In this document: positions 9,928 through 19,178 of the stretch, in pieces | How positions within the stretch are numbered: the stretch's first letter is position 1 | Layout of the letters: each line of letters begins with the position of its first letter | From: Candidatus Methylumidiphilus alinenensis | GTDB taxonomy: Bacteria > Pseudomonadota > Gammaproteobacteria > Methylococcales > Methylococcaceae | DNA length: 64,000 bases | Reading direction: 5' to 3' | Assembly (NCBI GenBank): GCA_003242955.1 | Contig: QJPH01000314.1 | Coordinates: forward strand, 33,134 to 97,133 | Program-made: the position numbers and the translations under genes | Notes under the pieces: model-generated | What the model was told of the DNA's origin: nothing | The model's input: the letters and a program-made list of their open reading frames with translations, nothing else | Database searches by the model: none

Positions 9928-10684
9928 GTTTCCGCTTCGTTGGCTGGCTGTATGGAGCCGTAATGCATTGGCTTGGCGCAAGTCTATCAAGACGGCGTTG
10001 TTGGGTGGCCTTGCCGAACCCTTGTTCAATTTGTTCGCATTGGGCTATGGCCTAGGCAGCTTTATCGGCAGGGTGGATGGCATTTCTTATGTCGCCTTCC
10101 TGACTGCCGGTATGATTTCAGTCAGCGCAATGAACGCCGCAACCTTCGAAGGGCTGTATCTGGCCTACACCCGAATGGCCGTGGCAAATACCTGGGACGG
10201 TATGATGGCCAGCCCCTTGAACGTCTCCGATGTGGTGATGGGCGAACTGCTGTGGATGGCCACCAAAAGCCTGATTAGCTCAAGCCTGATTTTGCTGGTG
10301 GCTTCAAGCTTCGGACTGATCGCCAGTTGGCAGGTGTTATGGGTGTTGCCGGTCGCCTTCCTATCCGGTTTATGCTTCGGCAGCATGGCATTGGTGGTAA
10401 CCTCCTACGCGCAAGGTTACGATTTTTTCGTATATTACATTTCCTTAGGGGTGACGCCGATGATTATGCTCGGCGGCGTTTTCTTCCCGACCGCCGCCCT
10501 GCCCGATATTGTCCGCCAAAGCAGCGGCTGCCTGCCCTTATACCATGTGGTGGAGTTGGTGCGTCCCTTGGTTGCCGGCCGCTTCGATTGGCCTTTGTTG
10601 CCTCACCTCCTAGTTCCACTGGCCTACGCACTGGTTTCGACCTTGTTTGCGATTTGGCGGTTTAAGCGGAGGTTGTTGCGCTAA
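9920..10684 (+). CDS. ABC-2 exporter permease, NodJ-like
   Basis: 254 residues with about six membrane segments (clear ones near residues 30-50, 60-80, 110-135, 140-165, 170-195 and 225-245). ABC-2 permease fold with YGLGSFIGRVDGISYVAFLT near the N-terminus, typical of NodJ-type permeases. Partner of the ATPase whose gene overlaps it by 8 bp; together they form a minimal efflux pump. Ends 6 bp from the convergent purC stop, leaving almost no room for separate terminators. Confidence 0.9.
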   Translation: MPKFPLRWLAVWSRNALAWRKSIKTALLGGLAEPLFNLFALGYGLGSFIGRVDGISYVAFLTAGMISVSAMNAATFEGLYLAYTRMAVANTWDGMMASPLNVSDVVMGELLWMATKSLISSSLILLVASSFGLIASWQVLWVLPVAFLSGLCFGSMALVVTSYAQGYDFFVYYISLGVTPMIMLGGVFFPTAALPDIVRQSSGCLPLYHVVELVRPLVAGRFDWPLLPHLLVPLAYALVSTLFAIWRFKRRLLR

Positions 10685-10690
10685 TTTCGC

Positions 10691-11584
10691 TTATGACCCA
10701 GTCAGCCGGAATTCAGCTTCCCGGTACTTGGCGGCGGTCTTCGCCAGTACCTCCGGGGGAAGCCTTGGACCCGGAGGGGTTTTTTCCCAATCCAGTGTTT
10801 CCAGATAGTCGCGGACGATTTGCTTGTCGAAGCTTGGTGGGCTTATGCCTACCCGGTATTCGTCCACCGGCCAGAAACGTGAGGAATCAGGAGTCAAGAC
10901 CTCGTCAATAAGGTATAATTGGCCTTTGGCATCAAGGCCAAACTCAAACTTGGTGTCGGCGATGATGATGCCCCGCTCCAAGGCGAAGTCCGCCGCTTCA
11001 CGGTAAATGTGCAGGCTGGCATCACGGACTTGTTCGGCCAACGCCTGTCCGAGCAACCCGACCGCCTTGGCAAAGTCTATGTTCTCGTCGTGGGCGCCCT
11101 GTTCCGCCTTGGTGGAAGGAGTGAATACCGGTTCCGGCAATTTTTGCGCCATTTGCAGACCCTCGGGCAGCGAAATTCCGCACACTGCCCCAATCTTTTG
11201 GTAATCTTTCCAACCTGAACCGGTCAAATAACCGCGTACCACTGCTTCCACCGGCAGTGGGCGCAGTTTTCTCACTACCATGGCCCTGCCATCCAGCAGT
11301 GCGCATTCCTCGGTATTATTGACAACGTCCTCCAGTTTAAGGCCGGATAAATGATTGGGAATGATATGCTGCATTCTGTCGAACCAGAAATTGGAGACGG
11401 CAGTGAGTACACGGCCTTTGCCGGGAATGGGGTCGGGCAGGATGACATCAAAGGCGGAAAGCCGGTCAGTAGTGACGATGAGCATGTGCTCGTCGTCAAT
11501 GTTGTAAATATCGCGCACCTTGCCACGCGCTTTCAAAGAAAGGCTGGTCAAGGCGGTTTCGTACAAAGTTATTGGAGGTTTCAT
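10691..11584 (-). CDS. purC: SAICAR synthetase (phosphoribosylaminoimidazole-succinocarboxamide synthase)
   Basis: 297 residues from the ATG at 11584. Joins CAIR and aspartate with ATP in purine synthesis. Family stretches are [52 protein letters not shown] and [13 protein letters not shown]. The length matches the long type of PurC found in many proteobacteria and fungi. An upstream in-frame ATG at 11650 would add 22 residues not matching the family, so I prefer 11584. Single gene, convergent with the ABC permease. Confidence 0.95.
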   Translation of the reverse strand: MKPPITLYETALTSLSLKARGKVRDIYNIDDEHMLIVTTDRLSAFDVILPDPIPGKGRVLTAVSNFWFDRMQHIIPNHLSGLKLEDVVNNTEECALLDGRAMVVRKLRPLPVEAVVRGYLTGSGWKDYQKIGAVCGISLPEGLQMAQKLPEPVFTPSTKAEQGAHDENIDFAKAVGLLGQALAEQVRDASLHIYREAADFALERGIIIADTKFEFGLDAKGQLYLIDEVLTPDSSRFWPVDEYRVGISPPSFDKQIVRDYLETLDWEKTPPGPRLPPEVLAKTAAKYREAEFRLTGS

Positions 11585-11677
11585 GTTTTGTTTCGTGGGC
11601 TGTTTAAATGAAATGCGGGTTATGATGTAGTTTGTCATGCATGTTGGCAAGAGAGAATTAGATCAGCGACTGTTTCC

Positions 11678-12496
11678 ATGAGTTGGCTCGGGAAGTTTAT
11701 CGGCGGAACGTTTGGATTCCTAATGGGTGGCCCTATGGGCGCACTGTTTGGAGCGGCTGTTGGGCATCAATTTGACCAAGGTGAGGGTCAAGGTCCGTTT
11801 CAAGCAGAGGTCGGTTCAGTAGAACAATACAAAGCCCAGATGGCTTTCTTCACTGCTGTATTCTCGGTCATGGGACATATCGCCAAGGCTGACGGGCGGG
11901 TGAACGAAGCGGAGATAGAGTTTACCCGCAAAGCCATGACACGAATGCAATTAAACGAAGATATGCGAAAAACAGCCATGCGGTTGTTCAACGAGGGCAA
12001 GCGTGTCGATTTTCCATTAGATGACGTGTTGCGGCAGTTTCGCTCCGAGTGTCAAAACCGGTTCAACTTGCTGCGTTATTTTGTCGAGCTTCAGCTTGAA
12101 CTTGCTTTGTCGGATAGTGTACTCCATGCTGCCGAAGAAAGGCTTTTGTCTCATATCTGCGAACGGCTACATTTTTCCCGCTTTGAGCTTCATGCCTTGA
12201 AAACCATGTTCGAGGCCCAATTTAGACTAGGGGGGTGGCAGCAGCAGCAAAATTATGGGAGAGTGCAGTCCGGGCGCAGGGAACCCTCCTTGGCAGATTC
12301 CTACGTTGTATTGGGATTGGACCCTTCGGCAAGCGACCAGGATATCCGCCGCGCTTACCGTCGGCTTCTGAGCCGCCACCATCCCGACAAGTTGGCAGCG
12401 CTAGGGGCGAATGAGGAAAAAGTCCGGCTTGCCAACGAGAAGACCCATGAGATTCGACAAGCCTGGGATATCATACGCAAAGTCCGCAATCTATGA
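11678..12496 (+). CDS. djlA: DjlA-type co-chaperone: TerB-like domain plus J domain
   Basis: 272 residues. The N-terminal glycine-rich hydrophobic segment (FIGGTFGFLMGGPMGALFGA) is the membrane anchor typical of DjlA. A TerB-like helical domain follows (about 50-170). The C-terminal J domain (about 205-270) has an intact HPD motif in LLSRHHPDKLAALG. DjlA stimulates DnaK and affects envelope stress signalling in other bacteria. Lies 19 bp before yajQ in the same direction. Unlike the J-like protein at 2157-2483, its catalytic tripeptide is complete, so it can serve an ordinary DnaK. Confidence 0.93.
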   Translation: MSWLGKFIGGTFGFLMGGPMGALFGAAVGHQFDQGEGQGPFQAEVGSVEQYKAQMAFFTAVFSVMGHIAKADGRVNEAEIEFTRKAMTRMQLNEDMRKTAMRLFNEGKRVDFPLDDVLRQFRSECQNRFNLLRYFVELQLELALSDSVLHAAEERLLSHICERLHFSRFELHALKTMFEAQFRLGGWQQQQNYGRVQSGRREPSLADSYVVLGLDPSASDQDIRRAYRRLLSRHHPDKLAALGANEEKVRLANEKTHEIRQAWDIIRKVRNL

Positions 12497-12515
12497 ATTT
12501 TTGAGGAAAAACTGA

Positions 12516-12998
12516 ATGCCTTCATTCGACATTGTTTCAGAAGTCAACTTGCATGAAGCCGCCAACGCAGTGGATCAAGCCAGTCGCGAGGTGAATACAC
12601 GTTTTGACTTTAAGGGTTCGGGGGCAAAGTACGAACTGACTGAATCCGTGATTACTTTAACCGCTGAAAACGACTTCCAGCTACAGCAAATGATGGATAT
12701 CCTCCATCTGAAACTTGCCAAACGCGATGTTGATATCGCAAGCCTCAAAGCCGACGATCCGCAGATTAGCGGCAGACAGGCTAAACAGACGGTCACGCTA
12801 ATTCAAGGTATAGACACCACTTTGGCTAGAAAAGTTGTTAAACTCATCAAAGACAACAAAATGAAAGTGCAGGCTGCAATAAATGGCGACAAAATAAGGG
12901 TGAGCGGCAAGAAACGGGACGATTTGCAGGAATGCATGTCCATGTTGCGCACAGGAGAATTTGAACAGCCGTTGCAGTTCAATAATTTCAGGGATTAG
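12516..12998 (+). CDS. yajQ: YajQ-family nucleotide-binding protein
   Basis: 160 residues, full length for the family. It starts MPSFDIVSEVNLHEAANAVD and contains NTRFDFKGSGAKYELTES and the C-terminal QVSGKKRDDLQ-like stretch, all family hallmarks. YajQ proteins bind nucleotides; a Xanthomonas member binds cyclic di-GMP. Cyclic di-GMP enzymes are present in the window (25350-27359), but no direct link is visible. A GAGG lies before the ATG. Follows djlA by 19 bp. Confidence 0.94.
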   Translation: MPSFDIVSEVNLHEAANAVDQASREVNTRFDFKGSGAKYELTESVITLTAENDFQLQQMMDILHLKLAKRDVDIASLKADDPQISGRQAKQTVTLIQGIDTTLARKVVKLIKDNKMKVQAAINGDKIRVSGKKRDDLQECMSMLRTGEFEQPLQFNNFRD

Positions 12999-13090
12999 AC
13001 TTTATGTGACCACGTTTTATTGGATTACGCTCGCCAAGCGGTTTCATCTGGGCTACAGCGGGATTCAACGGCACGGAACGTTACATCAGT

Positions 13091-13233
13091 TACAGCGTTA
13101 TATATATATTAATTGCTTAATGTACATCCATGTCGGCAAAGGGTTGCCGACCTACTGCGTGAAGGGCCGTAGGGCGGCAACCCTTTGCCGCCAACGATAA
13201 ACAAAGTAATCAATCGACATTAAAAACGCTGTA
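13091..13233. repeat. Hairpin element family B, copy 1
   Basis: 143 bp with ends TACAGCGTT and AACGCTGTA. Inside are two palindromic arms around GGCAAAGGGTTGCCGACC and GGGCGGCAACCCTTTGCC. Other full copies are at 34861-35012 and 63465-63616, with remnants at 19962-20013 and around 33930-34090. No open frame; MITE-like. Confidence 0.85.
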
Positions 13234-13267
13234 TTTGAAAAAATATTTAATATAAATAGAGATATCA

Positions 13268-14416
13268 ATGACATTTAGTAAATCAAAATTGACACGCATA
13301 GGCGTTTTTTATGATGGTAATTATTTCTTTCATGTCAGCAATTACTACCAATACCAACATGAGCGGAAGGCCAGAATTAGTATTGATGGGTTGCATGAAT
13401 TCATCAGGCATCAAGTAGCCGAGGCCGAAGGGGAAGATGTAAAATACTGCCAAATCGTCGATGCGCATTATTTCCGAGGGCGACCTCGCGCACAAGAGGC
13501 AGAAGCTCGGGGCTTGTTACTTCGCGAACGCCAATTCGATGACATACTGATGCGGGAAGGTGTTATCACCCATTATTTGCCTTTGGGACCGGATGGCGAG
13601 AAAGGCATTGATGTGTGGCTTGCCTTGGAAACATATGAACTGGCTATTTACAAGCGTTTCGACGTTATCGTATTAATTGCCTGCGACGGAGACTTCCTGC
13701 CACTGGTACGAAAACTAAACGCACTCGGTGCAAGGGTAATGTTGCTTGGATGGGGGTTTTCGTATATCGACCAAAGCGGGAAGGATAGGGAGACGCGGAC
13801 TGCCCAAGTACTTCTGGAAGAGGTCACATACCCGGTATTGATGCACCATATCATTGATGACCGCTCACGCAAGGGGGATCAAAGGATCGATCAATTATTT
13901 GTGCCGCACAAGGAAACTGGCTCTTACCAAAAGCCGATGGAAATGAAAAAATCCCAGGCCCTGGTCGCGCCAGCTTTGTCTGCCGGTCCGTCTAATGGCA
14001 TGGCACCAATCAATGTCAGGACAACAGTAGATGCCCAGACTGTGGCTGAAGCCCCTGCCGCAGCCGATATTACAGCTACAGCCGATACTTTGGCTAGAGA
14101 CGATGGACCGCCCTCGTCCGATTCAGAAGCCAGCCCCGGTAATTTATCCACAGCCAATGGCCCGACATCAACCCTCAGTATTACGCCTACTCTGACTGGC
14201 ACTCTATCAAATGGTGTTTTGGTGGGGAAAATTCAGGCTTTGCGGGAAGGATTTGGCTTTATTACCCCTAACGACGGAAGTGGAAACCTTTTCTTTTTCC
14301 ATGCTTCAGTATTAAATGCGGACTTCAACGAACTGCGCGTGGGCGACGAAGTGACCTACAAAATCGGCAATAACGACAAAGGGATTTGCGCGGTGGATGT
14401 TGAGATTATGGTCTAG
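13268..14416 (+). CDS. NYN-domain nuclease-like protein fused to a cold-shock domain
   Basis: 382 residues. Residues 10-200 are a NYN (LabA/PIN-like) domain: RIGVFYDGNYFF carries the first acidic residue, EKGIDVWLALETYELA the second and VLIACDGDFLPLVRKL the third. These acids bind metal in PIN-type RNases. Residues about 225-310 are a low-complexity Ala/Thr/Ser linker. Residues about 312-382 are a cold-shock OB fold with RNP-like EGFGFITPNDGSGNLFFFHAS. Probably acts on single-stranded RNA, guided by the cold-shock part. Stands alone behind a family B element. Confidence 0.85.
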   Translation: MTFSKSKLTRIGVFYDGNYFFHVSNYYQYQHERKARISIDGLHEFIRHQVAEAEGEDVKYCQIVDAHYFRGRPRAQEAEARGLLLRERQFDDILMREGVITHYLPLGPDGEKGIDVWLALETYELAIYKRFDVIVLIACDGDFLPLVRKLNALGARVMLLGWGFSYIDQSGKDRETRTAQVLLEEVTYPVLMHHIIDDRSRKGDQRIDQLFVPHKETGSYQKPMEMKKSQALVAPALSAGPSNGMAPINVRTTVDAQTVAEAPAAADITATADTLARDDGPPSSDSEASPGNLSTANGPTSTLSITPTLTGTLSNGVLVGKIQALREGFGFITPNDGSGNLFFFHASVLNADFNELRVGDEVTYKIGNNDKGICAVDVEIMV

Positions 14417-14923
14417 TACCGCGTTTTCAATAGCAAATTTTTGCTCGTTCCCAAGCTCCTGCTTGGGAATAGGGTTTTTGAAGCTCCCGCTTCTCTAAGA
14501 ACAGCCAAGCTGGAGTTTGCAAGAAAAGAGTTCCCAAGCCGGAAAAGTCGTCGTTTCGGCAGGGATGCCGAAATCCAGGCAATGGACGGTAACTAAGTAG
14601 GTGACCATATATTTTTTAACTTTTTGGCTGGCAGGTAGTTGAGCCGTTCGTGGTGAGCTTGTCGAACCATGAACGGTTTAACCGACCATCCTTCGACAGG
14701 CTCAGGACGAACGGTTAAGCCTTATTTCCTAGTTGTTAAAAAACTTATGAACATCTACTTAGTCGGTTGTGCAAATGCTTGATTCAGGTAACATGCCATC
14801 CTGTAGCTTCATGTTCGCGGTTTCTGGGGCATCTGTCGTGGCCCCGGTTTTGCCATCCTTGGACGCTGGATTTCGGCATCCCTGCCGAAATGACGGGACT
14901 CCAATACTTGTGTATAAGGATGA
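14417..14923. repeat. Intergenic block of degenerate dispersed repeats
   Basis: No gene is supported in the 732 bp between the NYN gene and the MoxR gene. This part holds inverted short repeats of the 'CCTTCGACAGGCTCAGGACG' kind (about 14640-14720), also seen at 19240-19345. It also holds pieces of a 'CCGAAATCCAGG' palindromic repeat near 14560 and 14870. A family C element follows. Confidence 0.5.
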
Positions 14924-14935
14924 GAGCCGGAGCTT

Positions 14936-15080
14936 CACTGCCTTTAAGTTAAGCCGTCATACCGGCATGGATTGCCGGTATCCAGAACACAGGGAGGTGA
15001 ATCTAGCCCGCCATCCATGGCCTTTGGGTTCCGGCATTCCCTGCCGGAACGACGGGTTTTTCCTTAACTTAATGGCAGTG
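14936..15080. repeat. Hairpin element family C, copy 1, with target duplication
   Basis: Ends CACTGCCTTTAAGTTAAG and CTTAACTTAATGGCAGTG. Flanked by a direct repeat of AGCCGGAGCT (14925-14934 and 15081-15090), as expected from transposition. The interior is a palindromic ATACCGGCATGG-type repeat. Confidence 0.75.
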
Positions 15081-15148
15081 AGCCGGAGCTTGGGAACCAG
15101 CCTGACTTCTTTCGGGAAGTTGTTTTTGACCAAATCCTAACCATAAAG

Positions 15149-16177
15149 ATGCCCGACCATCACAAGGACACCCTGTTAGCCGACTGGCGACAGCGCGCAA
15201 TCGATTTCGAGCAGGAAATCAAGCAAATCGTACTCGGTTTGGACTGCGCGGTTCGCCACATCACCTTGGCGATTTTCGCCCGTGGACATGTGCTGCTGGA
15301 AGGCGATGTCGGCGTAGGCAAGACGACCTTATTGCGCGCCGTGGCCTGTGGACTGGGCGGTGCGTATGAGCGCATCGAGGGGACCATCGACTTGATGCCG
15401 ACTGATCTGGTCTATCACACCTATATTAACGAATCCGGCAAACCGCAAGTCGATCCCGGACCCATCCTAAAGCACGGCGAAGCCTTGTCGGTGTTTTTTT
15501 TCAACGAGGTCAACCGCGCCCGCCCACAAGTCCACTCCCTATTGCTGCGGGTCATGGCCGAGCGTAGCGTCACTGCTTTCAACCGGGAGTATTTTTTTCC
15601 GCATTTGCTGGTGTTCGCCGACCGCAACCGGGTGGAAAAAGAGGAAACCTTTGAGATTCCGTCAGCGGCCCGAGACCGCTTCACGATGGAATTGCACATA
15701 GAGACTCCAAACGACCCGGCCTTGCAACGCCAACTAATGTTTAACCCGAAATTCCACGACGTGGACCGGTTGATTGATTCCATCCGTCCCGGTATATTGC
15801 CTTATGCCCAAATCAGCGACATAGCCCAGGCCATCCAGCATGAGATTCAAGCCAGCCCCACACTACAAGACTACGCCTTGGCACTGTGGCAGGCGACCCG
15901 CAAGCCGAAGGATTTCGGTGTCAAGCTGGACGGCGTGGACATGGGCCGGCTGATCTTGGCCGGTGCCAGCGCCCGCGGCATGAGCCTGATGATGCGCACC
16001 GCCCGCGCCAACGCCTGGTTTTCCGGGCGCGGTTATTTGACACCGGAAGACATCCATTCGGTATTCCGTGAAACCGTCGCCCACCGGGTGTTCTTCACGC
16101 CGGTTTATGAAATGCGGCGGGAGGCGATAGCCGGGGAGTTGATAGGGCAGATTTTTGAAAAAGTGGCGGTGCCTTGA
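15149..16177 (+). CDS. MoxR-family AAA+ ATPase
   Basis: 342 residues. AAA+ ATPase of the MoxR branch: Walker A GDVGVGKTTLLRAVA (about 53-67), Walker B VFFFNEVNRARPQVHSLLL and an arginine-finger region IPSAARDRFTMELHIE. The C-terminal lid carries AGASARGMSLMMRTARANAW, typical of MoxR. These ATPases usually mature or assemble protein complexes together with von Willebrand-domain and DUF58 partners. None is adjacent here; the nearest typical partner, a TgpA transglutaminase, is 45 kb away. The start is ATG at 15149 with a weak ribosome site. Confidence 0.9.
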   Translation: MPDHHKDTLLADWRQRAIDFEQEIKQIVLGLDCAVRHITLAIFARGHVLLEGDVGVGKTTLLRAVACGLGGAYERIEGTIDLMPTDLVYHTYINESGKPQVDPGPILKHGEALSVFFFNEVNRARPQVHSLLLRVMAERSVTAFNREYFFPHLLVFADRNRVEKEETFEIPSAARDRFTMELHIETPNDPALQRQLMFNPKFHDVDRLIDSIRPGILPYAQISDIAQAIQHEIQASPTLQDYALALWQATRKPKDFGVKLDGVDMGRLILAGASARGMSLMMRTARANAWFSGRGYLTPEDIHSVFRETVAHRVFFTPVYEMRREAIAGELIGQIFEKVAVP

Positions 16178-16399
16178 TTGATTGCTCCATTTTCCACCCA
16201 TACACGCGACATGCCCAGCACAAGGGTAAAACGCCGATCCAACGCAGCCAACACAATGCAGCCGAAGCCCCGGAGAGTCTATGCATGGCTCAACTTGAAA
16301 ACCAGGAAACCGGGACATACCACGGCTATCCAATGCCTGAATCAGACCCTATGGCTGCTGAAATCGTTAAGATATGGAATAAGGAAAAAATTTCCTTTT

Positions 16400-16687
16400 T
16401 CATTCCACATTTGGCTTGTCTGTTTGTTCCACTTGCAAACGTTCATAGATGCTACGGGCCTCGTGTGGCATATCCTGTTGTTCATATTCTTCTGCAAGCT
16501 CCATCAATCGGCAACGGGCTTCTTGTCCCTCAATGGAATCCGCATTTCGTTCGGCTAACTCATAATACAGTTCAATGGCCTGATGCGGTGATCCGTTGCC
16601 TCGGTAGTCATTGGCCATCTGAAGCAGATTGCTTAACAGCGGCAGGACGACCTCCGATTCGCTGTTTACTTCGTATACGGTACTCAT
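16400..16687 (-). CDS. Small TPR-like helical protein
   Basis: 95 residues from the ATG at 16687, which has a good GGAGAG ribosome site. One to two TPR-like helix pairs are visible: QAIELYYELAERNADSIEGQ and EARSIYERLQVEQ. Acidic, cytoplasmic, no catalytic motif. Sits on its own between a MoxR gene and a terminator. A perfect TGTGCG/CGCACA palindrome lies about 210 bp upstream. Probably a protein-interaction module; function unknown. Confidence 0.7.
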   Translation of the reverse strand: MSTVYEVNSESEVVLPLLSNLLQMANDYRGNGSPHQAIELYYELAERNADSIEGQEARCRLMELAEEYEQQDMPHEARSIYERLQVEQTDKPNVE

Positions 16688-16803
16688 GGTTTTCTCTCCG
16701 GTCAAGATTTAGCGGTAAATTTGATTGTATGGATTCGATTCTCTGAAGGCAAAAAAAGCTGATGCGGTTCACCGCGTTTACACTATTCTGCTGCTCAATC
16801 ACC

Positions 16804-16832
16804 AAAAAAAGCCGGATGGCGGTCCATCCGGC
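16804..16832 (-). terminator. Rho-independent terminator
   Basis: Perfect 9-bp stem GCCGGATGG / CCATCCGGC with a four-base loop, followed on the minus strand by seven T. Ends the transcript of the membrane protein at 16922-17392. Confidence 0.85.
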
Positions 16833-16895
16833 AATCGAGGGCAGGGTAGGCAGGAACTATATAAGTAATGATAAAGCAAAAAACACTCCATCGTC

Positions 16896-16911
16896 TGTGC
16901 GCTAACGCACA
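16896..16911. promoter_or_regulatory. Candidate operator, perfect TGTKCG-N4-CGMACA palindrome
   Basis: TGTGCGCTAACGCACA, a perfect inverted repeat with CRP-like geometry (16 bp) but C/G at the inner positions. One of six exact matches in the window. Lies upstream of the small TPR gene (start 16687) on the minus strand, though 209 bp away and beyond a terminator. Confidence 0.5.
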
Positions 16912-16921
16912 AAGATTGTTT

Positions 16922-17392
16922 TTATCGGCTACCAAACCGAAGCGATTGTGCATGTCCATTCACTCCAAATAAGCCAAATACAATTACCCCCAAGACAAAG
17001 ATAGCAGCTTGGGCTAATTCTAGGCCTTTTGGTACCGGGATGACGCTCAGCAGTAACGCCAACACGACGAGCGACGGCACCAAGCCAAACACGATAATCA
17101 ACGCGATGATAAAGACGGGTTGTTCCGCTCCGGTTGGTTTGGTATGTGCAAAACCGGAAACAACTTTAATGATGGTTTGACCAAATAGAACTGCCGAACC
17201 AAACGATAATTCTGGAGATTCAATAATCGCGAATAGCGATCTGCCGACGCTCACGTCTACGATTGAAATCACCACCAAGGGAAGCACAATGAACAGCAAA
17301 TCCCCCAATATGGCGTACATTGCAGCTTTTCGATGAACCTTATGAGTTTCATCAACGATGACAGCTGCGGGTGCGGAGGGTTCCTTAGTCAT
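16922..17392 (-). CDS. Small membrane protein paired with the universal stress protein
   Basis: 156 residues with three to four membrane helices (about 25-50, 62-82, 93-118 and 125-145). No family recognised and no charged catalytic residue in the membrane parts. Overlaps the stop of the universal stress protein gene by 8 bp and follows it in the same transcript, so the two probably act together at the inner membrane. A rho-independent terminator follows at 16804-16832. Confidence 0.72.
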   Translation of the reverse strand: MTKEPSAPAAVIVDETHKVHRKAAMYAILGDLLFIVLPLVVISIVDVSVGRSLFAIIESPELSFGSAVLFGQTIIKVVSGFAHTKPTGAEQPVFIIALIIVFGLVPSLVVLALLLSVIPVPKGLELAQAAIFVLGVIVFGLFGVNGHAQSLRFGSR

Positions 17393-18749
17393 TCAACCCC
17401 GTCATCATGGCTAATAAATCCGCTAGATTTCCAACCGTTTTTTTCGTTGGCATGGCGTGTTCATGAACCACTAAAATGGGTACTCCAGAGTCATGCAGAA
17501 TGGCTTTGGTGACACTGGGATGAATCAATTGAGCAAATCCCATACGACCATGGGAACTCATCGCGATAAGCTGTGGCTTATGGGTTTTCACGTAATCCAG
17601 AATTCCAGCTTCCACATTTGTAGCTTTAGATTTAACCGTGATTAGCCGGATTCCCAAGGAACGAAACGCCATTTCCAGCCCATCAAGCGCATCGGAAGCC
17701 TTAAGGTGGTGTTCAAATGTCGTCTCCACCGTCAGAACCGTAATGTTGGGTTTGGCAGTTTGTAGGATATCCTTGAGAACGAGGAATACTGGAAGGGATT
17801 CCGGGCTGAAATCCGTCGTGATTAAAATCTCCTTTGGCAAACTGGGTTCGGCTTTTGGTTCACACACCACGATCACAGGCGTTCGTGAGGCATGAAGCAG
17901 CGTTTCGGTAAATGAACCATTAATCAACCTAGCCGATAAGGATTGTTTGTGTGCGACCAACACAATCAACTTAGCAGAGATAGCCTCGCTTAACTGGACG
18001 ATTTGCTTAACGGGGTCGCCATGCAGAACATGAAACTCCACATGTTCCCTGTTAGCAATGGGTATGATTTGCATTAGCCTGGCAAACTCGTTGAACGCCC
18101 AACGTTCGACAATTTCCATTGCAAGCGGCAGAACCGCTATCCATGGCAATTGGCTCCAGTGGTAAGCGGTTTTTATGCTGATGTTCTCAAAAGCCGGATG
18201 CACCGCAATCAAATCCGACGGTGTCAGAGATTCTGGAGGGAATGCATTTTCCAAATCCATGCAATAAACAAGCTTTAGCCTGTCATTGGGTTTTGTCCAC
18301 ACCAAAGCCAAACGGAGTGTCAACTCTGAATTGGAAGAAAAATCGACAGGTACGACGATATTTCTACCCATTGCCGAAGCAGGGACTAAATTGCCCCTGG
18401 TTGCCAGCTTCACCCTAGCCAGTTTTGTTGCTGCCAATTTCGCCGCTACCACGAGCTCCGACGCGATTAGCTCCGACGCGACTAACTCCTTCGCTGCCAG
18501 CTCTGCCACGGCCGGATCCGGAGCACTTCTCATCGGCGATTTTATTTCGCTGGATTCTGTATCTTTCGTTGCGGGAAGTGATTGGCGGTTTTTTTTCCTA
18601 AAGAAAGCAAATGCCAAAAGAATCACGGCAAGCCCTACGGCTATATAGCGATCATTGAACGAAAGATCATCTGCGGCTAACACGACAGTAGTGCCTGACC
18701 AGAAAACTGTCAACACTGCCCATATCTGCATCGATTTCTGTCTAAACAT
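17385..18749 (-). CDS. Membrane-anchored tandem universal stress protein
   Basis: 454 residues. The N-terminus has a signal-like segment (VLTVFWSGTTVVLAADD) and a second hydrophobic helix (YIAVGLAVILLAFAFF, about 35-51), then an Ala-rich linker of repeated ELVASELIASELVVA units (about 80-115). Two Usp domains follow: about 130-275 (IVVPVDFSSNSELTLRLAL) and about 290-440 (ILITTDFSPESLPVFLVL, then MSSHGRMGFAQLIHPS). The second keeps the Gly-x-x-Gly of ATP-binding Usps but has Pro where the last Gly is expected. Usp proteins are normally soluble, so membrane anchoring is unusual. First gene of a two-gene unit. Confidence 0.88.
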   Translation of the reverse strand: MFRQKSMQIWAVLTVFWSGTTVVLAADDLSFNDRYIAVGLAVILLAFAFFRKKNRQSLPATKDTESSEIKSPMRSAPDPAVAELAAKELVASELIASELVVAAKLAATKLARVKLATRGNLVPASAMGRNIVVPVDFSSNSELTLRLALVWTKPNDRLKLVYCMDLENAFPPESLTPSDLIAVHPAFENISIKTAYHWSQLPWIAVLPLAMEIVERWAFNEFARLMQIIPIANREHVEFHVLHGDPVKQIVQLSEAISAKLIVLVAHKQSLSARLINGSFTETLLHASRTPVIVVCEPKAEPSLPKEILITTDFSPESLPVFLVLKDILQTAKPNITVLTVETTFEHHLKASDALDGLEMAFRSLGIRLITVKSKATNVEAGILDYVKTHKPQLIAMSSHGRMGFAQLIHPSVTKAILHDSGVPILVVHEHAMPTKKTVGNLADLLAMMTGLND

Positions 18750-18793
18750 GGTTTTTCACCTTAACTCAATGGGTTTCCGTTTATCTCAAGTGT

Positions 18794-18824
18794 AAAAAGA
18801 AGCCGACATAGCCAGCTTCTTTTT
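18794..18824 (-). terminator. Bidirectional rho-independent terminator
   Basis: Perfect 10-bp stem AAAAAGAAGC / GCTTCTTTTT with an 11-base loop and T-runs in both directions. Mainly ends the transcript of the 18845-19087 gene. Leaves about 45 bp for the promoter of the universal stress protein gene. Confidence 0.75.
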
Positions 18825-18844
18825 GAGTGCAAACCACTATTCGT

Positions 18845-19087
18845 TCACTTGCCCTGCGGGGCCTTCCAAGGCAGGTATCCGGGTGGATAGGCCGCAGGCG
18901 ATGCTGCCGGGGCGGCAACTGCTGCTGGTACGGCGGCTACAGGTTGGGCTACATCGGGTACTGCCGTCGGCACTACGGATGCAGCAGCGATGGGTGGCGC
19001 GGCTTCCGCGGCAGCCGGCTTTTCTTCGGCCAAACCGGCTAACGGCAAAGACAAGAGCAAAATAAATCCAACAACTAATTTCCGCAT
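18845..19087 (-). CDS. Short secreted Ala/Pro-rich protein
   Basis: 80 residues with a clear signal peptide (LVVGFILLLSLPLAGLA, cleavage near residue 20). The mature part is almost only Ala, Pro and Val and ends in YPPGYLPWKAPQGK. Probably an extended periplasmic or surface peptide; no family recognised. A good candidate operator lies 92-107 bp upstream (19179-19194). Followed by a strong terminator, so it is a single-gene transcript. Confidence 0.7.
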   Translation of the reverse strand: MRKLVVGFILLLSLPLAGLAEEKPAAAEAAPPIAAASVVPTAVPDVAQPVAAVPAAVAAPAASPAAYPPGYLPWKAPQGK

Positions 19088-19178
19088 GATCGAACTCCTT
19101 AAGTAATGAGTATTTCTAGGATGGTTATTGCCAACGATTATGGCACTATCTTTATACTACTTCCCCATTAAGGAAGTC

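Noticed and set aside
16174..16746. Plus-strand frames overlapping the small TPR gene
   Set aside because: The minus-strand frame has a good ribosome site and TPR-like sequence; the plus frames are shadows.
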